Shown piece by piece: positions 33,696 through 39,821 of a stretch of DNA of 39,821 nucleotides. The DNA is from Auritidibacter ignavus (GTDB lineage: Bacteria > Actinomycetota > Actinomycetes > Actinomycetales > Micrococcaceae): the NCBI RefSeq assembly GCF_003703835.1, contig NZ_RDQR01000023.1:1-39821 (forward strand). Direction: 5' to 3'. Made by a program: the position numbers and the translations under genes. The notes under the pieces are model-generated. The model ran no database searches and was not told the DNA's origin. It was given only the letters and a program-made list of their open reading frames with translations. Numbering within the stretch: the first letter of the stretch is position 1; every line of letters begins with the position of its first letter.

Positions 33696-34748
33696 ATGCT
33701 CTCTGCCTCCCGCCGCGCCGCGCTCGCCGTGCTAGCCTTCGCCCTTCTCCTCTCCGGATGCGCGTCCTCGCCGCCGCACGCGGGGGCCGAGCAGCGCGTT
33801 TTCGCCGAGCCGGAGGACGGCGCGTATCCGGTGACGATCGACCACGCGTACGGGTCCACCGAGGTCACGACCCAGCCGCAGCGCGTCGTCGCCATCGGAT
33901 GGAGCGGCGCCGACATCGCGATCCAGTTCGGCACGGTTCCGGTCGCGCAAGGCAACGCAACCGGAATCGAGGGCCACTACTACCCGTGGGTCTCCGAAGC
34001 GATCGGGAAGCTCGGTGCACCCCTTCCCTCCCTAAACCCTTCGCTCGAGCGTGGGGAGGTCGACCTGGAGTACGTCCTGATGCAGCAGCCCGACCTCATC
34101 GTCGCCATCAACTCCGGAATCACCGAGGACGAATACGAGGCGCTGTCCGACATCGCACCGACGATCGCTTTCCCCTCGGAACCCTGGGCGACCACGGTCG
34201 ATGAGCACATTCAGATGATGGGTGCCGCGCTCGGGCGCCCGACCTACGCGGGCGAGATCAAGAAGGAGACCGCCCAACGCGTCGCCGACGTCGCAGCCCA
34301 GCACCCGGAATTGTCGGGAGTCACGTACCTGCACAGCTTCCTGCCCTCCGACGACGGACAGGTCGTCGCCTTCGGCTCCGTCGATCCCCGAGCCCAGATT
34401 CTCGAAGACCTCGGGCTTGAGCCCCTCGCCGGAACGCTCGAACTGCAGCACGAAGCCGGCGACCCCAGCAGCTTCACTGTCAGCATGGAGCAGCTCCTGC
34501 AACTGAACCCCGATGTCCACATCGTCATCTCCGATGAAGACACTTGGCGCGAAGCCGTTGCCGCGAACGCCGCATTCCAAAGCTGGGCGCCAGTCGCGGA
34601 GAATCGCGTCGTCCTGATCGAGGACGCGGCCACCGGGCTTGCCTTCTCGACTGCGACCCCGCTCGGCATCGACTGGGGCATCGACGCCATCGCCGACGAC
34701 ATCAGCCGCCTCGTCACCGAGACCCGTGGGGACGGAGACGCAGAGTGA
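33696..34748 (+). CDS. Second Fe-siderophore substrate-binding lipoprotein
   Basis: 350 residues. Signal peptide with lipobox LLSGC (Cys22), then a FepB/FhuD-like fold: PQRVVAIGWSGADIAIQFGT, YPWVSEAIGKLG, EYVLMQQPDLIVAINSGITE, EALSDIAPTIAFPSEPWATT, and a C-terminal lobe ending PLGIDWGIDAIADDISRLV. GAGGA stands six bases before the ATG. It differs clearly from the first lipoprotein, so the island may accept more than one siderophore through the same permeases. Its stop overlaps the start of a third, decayed lipoprotein gene by GTGA. A dedicated iron box precedes it. Confidence 0.9.
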   Translation: MLSASRRAALAVLAFALLLSGCASSPPHAGAEQRVFAEPEDGAYPVTIDHAYGSTEVTTQPQRVVAIGWSGADIAIQFGTVPVAQGNATGIEGHYYPWVSEAIGKLGAPLPSLNPSLERGEVDLEYVLMQQPDLIVAINSGITEDEYEALSDIAPTIAFPSEPWATTVDEHIQMMGAALGRPTYAGEIKKETAQRVADVAAQHPELSGVTYLHSFLPSDDGQVVAFGSVDPRAQILEDLGLEPLAGTLELQHEAGDPSSFTVSMEQLLQLNPDVHIVISDEDTWREAVAANAAFQSWAPVAENRVVLIEDAATGLAFSTATPLGIDWGIDAIADDISRLVTETRGDGDAE

Positions 34749-35780
34749 CCTCCGATACGATTCGGCAGGCACCACGTCAGGTCGGGCTTCGCCGCGTACT
34801 GGCTCCGTTCGTCGTTCTGGCTCTCGCGCTGTCTTTGACGGCGTGCGGGTCATCGGCTGACGACCGCCCGACCTCAGGAGAGCAGCCGGGCGGCTTCCCG
34901 ATATCCGTAACGCATGCGCACGGCCAGACGAGTATCCCGTCAACCCCAGAACGTGTGGTTGTCCTCGGGGGCAGCGCCGAAGACGCGGTCGCCGCGCTGG
35001 GCGTCGTTCCCGTCGCGGTCCCCGAAGAATACGGCACGCCGGACGGCTATACCGATTGGTTCCGAAAGCATGTGACTGTCGAACTCGGTGCCGAACTGCC
35101 GCCGGTTCTCTCGCCAGGAAAGGACGGTGTCTACGACCCAGAGGAGATCCTCAGTTACGCCCCGGATCTGATTTTCGCGCCATACTCCGGGATCACCGAA
35201 TCCGACTATCAGCAGCTCAGTGACATCGCCCCGACGATCGCCTATGCGCACACACCGTGGACTTACGGTTCGTGGTCGGACATCGTCGAGCTCGCAGGCA
35301 ACGGTCGATTCAGCGCGCGATGCGCACCCTCAGCTCAAAGGGAGGACCTTCATCTTCGGCGAGTGGCTGGAAGACGGTTCCACGGACCTTGCCGTCTACT
35401 CGCCGGATGACCCCCGACCTACACTGCTTCGTGAGTTCGGGATGACTGACGATCCGTCCGTCGTTCAGGAAGTCAATTCATTTGGGGACGACTACTACGG
35501 CTCCGTCAGCCTCGAGAGACTGGATGCGCTCACCACCGACGTGTTCATCGGATGGTCGAACTCCCGAGACAAGATCGCGCAGACTCTCGCCCATCCACTG
35601 ATGTCGCGGTGGGCTCCGATTGCCGAGGGCCGCTACTACTACTTGGAAGACCCGGAGCTTCTGATGGCAGTCACTACTCCCTCCGTGTTGAGTGTCCCCT
35701 GGGCCATTCAGAACGGATTCCTAGATGACATCACGTCCGCGCTCGGGGCCGATGCGGTGGTACGCACCGGCGACGAATAG
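34745..35780 (+). pseudogene. Third Fe-siderophore substrate-binding lipoprotein, internally deleted
   Basis: The GTG overlaps the preceding stop. The first frame encodes a signal peptide with lipobox LTAC (Cys34) and the first lobe (PERVVVLGGSAEDAVAALGV, EEILSYAPDLIFAPYSGITE, QQLSDIAPTIAYAHTPWTYG) to about 35295. The reading frame then shifts; the rest continues as ATVDSARDAHPQLKGRTFIF and proceeds to a complete C-terminal lobe ending SVPWAIQNGFLDDITSALG. Against the first lipoprotein, about 16-17 codons of the linking helix are missing at the break, so a deletion of roughly 50 bases shifted the frame. The two lobes are otherwise well preserved, so the loss is recent. Confidence 0.85.
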
Positions 35781-35838
35781 CGGTCACGCCGAGCAGTGAA
35801 CGCTGGCGTCTGCCGCGACGTGGATGGTGGAGATGACG

Positions 35839-36568
35839 TCATCGCGAATGGGTGGAAGCAGACGATGTGATGTGACTCACGATGATGTTTCGCAGTCGTC
35901 GCAGGCCCTGTTCCAGCCGTCGGGCCTCGGCGCGTCCGGTACAGACTCGAAGACCGGATTCCGGGGCGGACGGATCGGTGAGGATCGTCCTGAGTGGCGT
36001 GACGGTAAGAACCTCCCGTGCCGCGGTGCGCGCTGCTTCCTCGGCGTGATGTAGCGGCATGGGAAGTCGCAGGTGGAAGCCACCCGACGGGACGGCGGGC
36101 ACGAGGTCTCCGAGTGCGGACGCTGCGATCGCGAGACGCGTTTGAGCTTCGGCGCGCAGCGCGCTAGCGATGTTCGCCGCAGTGCCATCCCGAATCCACC
36201 GCGTGATGAGCTCCGCCATGAGTGGACTCACCGCCAGGAGGTGTCCTGAAGGATCACATCGGCGCGCGCGTGCTGCCGCTCCGGAGGCACCAGCGCGCCG
36301 ACCCGCAGGCCAGGACCGAGGCTCTTGGAAAAGCCGTGACGTACCAGGTCCGTTCCGGCGCGAGCGTCACCAACGGAGTCGTTGCTCGCGACGCTGACCA
36401 CCAGCCTCGACTGGCAGCGACAAGGAGAGTCTGGTCGCGTCCGTGACCGTCAAACTGCCCGCCGACGGACGTGCTGCGCTCCGGGTGCTCAACCGTCAAC
36501 AGACCCACTGTCGACCCATGCCACTCCGGGTTGAGCCCGGCACTTAATCCATCGAGCTCGAGCACCAA
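35839..36568 (-). pseudogene. Decayed MocR-type (GntR/aminotransferase-like) regulator, C-terminal part
   Basis: Leftward fragments of one fold-type I aminotransferase-like protein appear in at least three frames: LAPERTWYVTAF, then FSKSLGPGLRVGALVPPERQ and HARADVILQDTSWR, then SPLMAELITRWIRDGTAANI and the C-terminus GGFHLRLPMPL...GLRVCTGRAEARRLEQGL. The FSKSLGPGLRVG segment corresponds to the PLP-lysine neighbourhood of MocR proteins, and the GFHLWL-like strand is typical of their ends. The N-terminal GntR domain is absent. Multiple frameshifts show it is dead. Confidence 0.55.
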
Positions 36569-36605
36569 GACAGCGTGTCATTCGTCGAGCACACGTCGAA
36601 CAACT

Positions 36606-36885
36606 TCACCACGCAGGCACACGCGATCTATCAGCACTCGTCAGCGCCCATCTCCCGGAGGCGAACCCGCCACGAGAAGCCGATGTGCGCTCACTCGTCA
36701 CGCACGCGTACACACCGTCGGATACAAAGCTGGTCGAGCCGACAAGCGGGCCGCCAGGCTGGAGAGCCGCCACCCACGCGTCTGGAAGCTCAGCGATACG
36801 CGAGGGCTTCGGCGCTGTATCCCTTGCTGCTCGTAGACTGGAGACGCGCAAAAGCAGACGATCATAGGTGGGTGTGTTTCGGGCA
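36606..36885 (-). pseudogene. Possible methyltransferase fragment (PCMT-like)
   Basis: The leftward frame contains IAELPDAWVAALQPGGPLVG followed by STSFVSDGVYACVTSERTSA. The LP.AW...L.PGG.LV pattern recalls the strand-5 region of protein-L-isoaspartate O-methyltransferase-like enzymes. It has no start, and begins where relaxase homology ends, so at best it is a short relic. Weak assignment. Confidence 0.25.
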
Positions 36886-36891
36886 CCTCGG

Positions 36892-39446
36892 CTAGCCGAG
36901 GTCGACGTGCTCGGCCACGTAGTCGGCGGGCAGGACGATGCTGTTGCCGAACCGGGCACCGGGCGGGCGGATGGCGGCCGACCCGTCATCGCGCACGGCG
37001 GTGATGGTCCAGGTTTGGCCGTTGCGGACCCAGCCGTGCCGGTTCCGCAGCCGACGGTCGTTACGGCGGGTGATGATCGTGTCACCCACGCCCGCTGCCG
37101 ATCCGTCGGACAGGGTGATTTCGGGGCCGGGCTTCAAGGTGCCGTCCAGGATGAGGTCGGCGCGGACACGGACGTTGAGAGCGGTGACGTTCTCACGGGT
37201 TTCAGCGATCAAAATCGACACCAAATCCTGCTGCCGGTCGTTACGCCAGGCTATGTAGGCGGCATCGGTCATAGCCTCGGCGTCACCATCATGGATGCGA
37301 TGGTGGTCGAGGTAGGTGTCGATGACCGGGGTGCGGCCGTGCCGCAGCTCCAGGGACGCGGTCTTCTCCCAGTCGTGGGTGAACCGGTGGACATCGACCA
37401 GCTCGGGAGCATCGTGACGGTCGTGGATCAACAGGCTGAACGCACCACCAGCATCCACAGATTGAAGCTGGGCATAGTCACCGACCAGCAGCACCTTCGC
37501 CCCCGCCTCCTCAGCCGCCTGCGTGATCCGATCCAAGGACAGGGTGCCAGCGAGGGAGGCTTCGTCGATGATGACCAACTGCCCGCCCTGGAAGGTCGCG
37601 ACGGTGGGTTGATGGGTGGTCCACCACTTCGCCGTGTTCTCGGTGGAGATCCCCAGGTCGTCGGCCAGCACCTTCGCCGCCACCGCAGACGGGGCCAAGC
37701 CCTACTACCGACCCGGCACCATGCGAGGTCTCCCACGCCCGGCGCAGCGCGTTCATCGCGGTCGTCTTCCCTGCCCCCGCCGGGCCCACCAACACATCCA
37801 CCGCCCGACCAGACACCGCGACCGACGCCAAAGCTGCCGCCTGGTCCTGTCCGAGCACCCGGCCCTCGGCATCGGGGCGACCGGTGCTAGCCTCGACAGT
37901 GGCCAGTTCGATACTCGGGCCGGTGGTCGTACGAGCCCTTTGCAGGAGGCGGTCTTCTGTCGCGAGGAGGGTGTCGGAGGAAAACACGGTCGAGTGCTTC
38001 GGCCGGAACACGCTGGTGCCGTCCGGGCGGCGGAACTCCACCGGACTGATCGCTAGCTCGGGCGGTATCAGCCGCTGAGACGCTTGTTCGGTAGCCTCGG
38101 CAACCAAGGCGGTGATGGCTTCGCGGTCCTCGACGGTGGCGAACCGCCACCCCATCGTTTCGCGGGCGGCTTCGGCCATGAGGTTCCAGCGCCGCCACGT
38201 CGAGCGCTTCTCACCGACCACCTCGACCACCGACCGCCCCACCTCCTCGATCAGATCCAACGGCACATCATCAGCCCGCAACAGCAGCTGCTGCTCCCCA
38301 CCCGTGACGGTCCGCGCCCACACCCTGGCATCGACACCGAGCTACTGGCTGGCGCGGGTGCGCCACCGCCCGGTCAGCTCCGCCAACGAGCGGACCTGCT
38401 TCTCCGGACGCATCGCGAGCGTGGCCTGGGCACGCAACCGGATCACGGTGGCATCAGATGGCTGAGGGCCGGAGGAAGCCACGTACTCGGCTACCAGTAG
38501 GTCCTTCTCCATCGCGATCTGTCGCGCCCGCGTGGAGAACTCCGCCATCAGTTCTTCGGGGACGTCGGTGATCGCCCAGGACGGGTTCCGGTCCCGGCCC
38601 ACTTCCCGCGGCTCCCAGCTCACGTCGAAGGTGCGGGTCATGTGGTCGGCAAACACCGTCTCGTACAGCTCCGCCAACGACACCGCCGTGGCATGCATCG
38701 GACGCCCACCCAGACTCCGCCACTTTCCATACAACACCGTTTGGGCCTTGTTGCTGATCACCACATGCGTATGCAAGTGCGGGGTCACCGGCCCGGGAAC
38801 CGAAGTTATCAAACGCCGTCGCGATCAAACCCGTGACATCAACCTGTGCAACCGCGCCATCCCCAGCAGTTGCACCCGTACGGGTGGCTGCAACCTCGCG
38901 CTCCATGAACGCAACCACCGCCGCAACCGCCTCATGATGAGCTTGCGAAATTAACCCCTGCGTCCCCGCGTCCGCAACCACCCACAACACCGACGCCGAC
39001 TTCGGCACACTGAACGTGAAATCAAACCCCGCCACCGCACGCCGCGACCCCCGCGCAGCCTCCTCCGCCTCGATCTGCGCAACCCTCCGACCCCGCTCCA
39101 CCGCCCCCCAGCGCCGGGTCAAGTTGCGCGACACGACCCGCGACCCGATCAGCCGTCGAGCTGTACGCCGGATACGCCCGCCCCAGCGGGTCACCCGTGA
39201 TCGGGTCGCGTCCATCCCGACCAGCAACTGAAGCTGTGCCTCTGAGACCTGGGCGCCAGGGGTGAGTTCACCATGCCCCAGAGCGGCCACGCCCGAGCCA
39301 AGCCAGCGTCCGGGTGGGGTTCCGGCCCCGGCGTAGTAACGGGTCAGGGGCGTCGAAAGTGACCGGTCGCCGTCGCCGGCCGCCACCGTGCGCAGCAGGT
39401 ACTTGTAGCCATCGCCGGCCGACATCACCCGCATCGACACCGTCAC
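36892..39446 (-). pseudogene. MobF (TrwC/TraA-type) relaxase, N-terminal two thirds, disrupted
   Basis: Leftward. The first frame (from 39446) begins MTVSMRVMSAGDGYKYLLRT, with TRYYAGAG (catalytic Tyr region) and GFDFTFSVPKSASVLWVVAD. A one-base insertion in a G/C run near 38781-38784 shifts to the frame with PHLHTHVVISNKAQTVLYG, the metal-binding histidines. A TAG at 38342-38344 interrupts this frame, which continues to the helicase Walker A VLVGPAGAGKTTAMNALRR. A second one-base insertion near 37694-37699 shifts to the frame with VIIDEASLAGTLSLDRI, LLVGDYAQLQSVDAGGA and RRNDRRLRNRHGWVRNGQ, ending ADYVAEHVDLG-stop. In the family DLG is followed by Tyr, so the stop is formed at a junction. 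It would have nicked oriT and unwound DNA for conjugation. Confidence 0.88.
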
Positions 39447-39485
39447 CCAAACGACCCCTCACCTGCTCGTCACACAGGTGAGCCG

Positions 39486-39535
39486 GCAGCCTCCCAACCT
39501 CGATCTGCAAGCAGCCTCCCAACCTCGATCTGCAA
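39486..39535. repeat. Tandem 25-base direct repeat, two copies
   Basis: Two identical, abutting 25-base units beginning GCAGCCTCCCAACCTCGATC lie 40 bases upstream of the relaxase start. They may be iteron-like or transfer-origin related, since relaxase genes often lie next to oriT, or a simple duplication. Confidence 0.8.
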
Positions 39536-39606
39536 GAGGCGTGGCAGCAATTGATTGGGGTCACGTCACCGATAGCCGGATGGTCGAGTACGTGAGCGTC
39601 GACTCA

Positions 39607-39658
39607 GATGTCAGCTAAAATCATGCGGGCAGGATGTCAGCTAAACTCATGCGGGCAG
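39607..39658. repeat. Tandem 26-base repeat, two copies (set A)
   Basis: Two abutting 26-base units, each GATGTCAGCTAAA-like, then a TCATGCGGGCAG end, differ at one position. A third, degenerate relative (GAGGTCAAATCTTGCGGGCG) follows at about 39677. The series resembles multiple transposase-binding sites at an insertion-sequence end. Confidence 0.75.
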
Positions 39659-39698
39659 CCGCGGTACTTCAACGGGGAGGTCAAATCTTGCGGGCGTA

Positions 39699-39804
39699 GT
39701 GCCTCATGTCAAACTGAGCGCGAAGGGTAAGTCGTGCCTCACAGATCGTGAGCGCGAGAGGTCGCGTGGCTGCAGTGTCGTGCCTCAGCTAGTTTGAGCG
39801 CGAA
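39699..39804. repeat. Three spaced direct repeats (set B)
   Basis: Three units begin at 39699, 39734 and 39780. Each is GTGCCTCA, a 7-8 base variable core, then TGAGCGCGA. CTCA and TGAG make each unit a short inverted repeat as well. Constant arms with changing centres are typical of protein-binding sites, for example repeated transposase sites at IS21-like termini. The window ends 17 bases later, so the element itself, if any, lies outside. Confidence 0.75.
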
Positions 39805-39821
39805 AACTTGGGTTAGCTGGC

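Noticed and set aside
36892-39446. Relaxase frameshifts as mere sequencing errors
   Set aside because: Two indels do fall in G/C runs, but the in-frame amber codon and the loss of the C-terminal third cannot be explained that way.
39486-39804. CRISPR array
   Set aside because: Repeats are abutting or irregularly spaced, belong to different families, have no spacers of uniform length, and no cas gene is nearby.

Overview
The window comes from a high-G+C Gram-positive actinomycete. The evidence is the codon use, mycothiol-type arsenate reductase, an Erm(X)-type methylase with an Arg-rich tail, DtxR/IdeR-type iron boxes, and actinobacterial IS3, IS256 and MobF relaxase remnants. The genus cannot be fixed from the sequence. 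Brevibacterium, Corynebacterium, Glutamicibacter or a relative would fit, and the iron island resembles, from memory, the mobile siderophore-uptake islands reported in cheese-rind actinomycetes. The window is a patchwork of accessory modules separated by decayed genes and insertion-sequence debris.

Left part (1-6.7 kb): a truncated IS3-family transposase abuts the 3' remnant of an unknown gene. A double GNAT acetyltransferase follows, then a leftward arsenic operon (acr3, a decayed arsR-arsC fusion, arsC) whose genes were originally coupled by ATGA overlaps. Next come remnants of a HIRAN-like protein and of a small membrane protein.

Middle-left (7-17.2 kb): an intact divergent catabolic locus. 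Leftward: acyl-CoA dehydrogenase, acyl-CoA synthetase, TetR regulator. Rightward: AtuA-family protein, carboxyltransferase, biotin carboxylase/carrier subunit, enoyl-CoA hydratase, tightly coupled. The set corresponds to acyclic-terpene (Atu) or leucine/isovalerate (Liu) style degradation: ligate to CoA, dehydrogenate, carboxylate the methyl branch, hydrate. No lyase gene is present here.

Centre (17.2-23.8 kb): a macrolide-resistance module. It has a 14-residue leader peptide with an RLR stalling motif, a Shine-Dalgarno-sequestering attenuator, an Erm 23S rRNA methylase and a translationally coupled miniature AraC-type regulator. A leftward kinase-like (APH family) gene, a membrane protein and a small unknown protein follow, then an IS256 transposase remnant and the C-terminal third of a MobF relaxase.

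Right part (23.9-35.8 kb): a visibly more G+C-rich iron/siderophore island. Leftward: a heterodimeric ABC exporter-fold pair and a siderophore-interacting flavoprotein. Rightward: an AraC regulator, a lipoprotein, two FecCD permeases, an ATPase, a second lipoprotein and a decayed third lipoprotein. Putative DtxR boxes lie in the control regions.

Right end (35.8-39.8 kb): decayed MocR-like and methyltransferase-like fragments, then the N-terminal two thirds of a MobF relaxase on the opposite strand from the C-terminal piece, broken by two frameshifts and an amber codon. So the iron island sits between two convergent relaxase pieces. The last 350 bases carry three sets of short direct repeats that look like transposase-binding ends.
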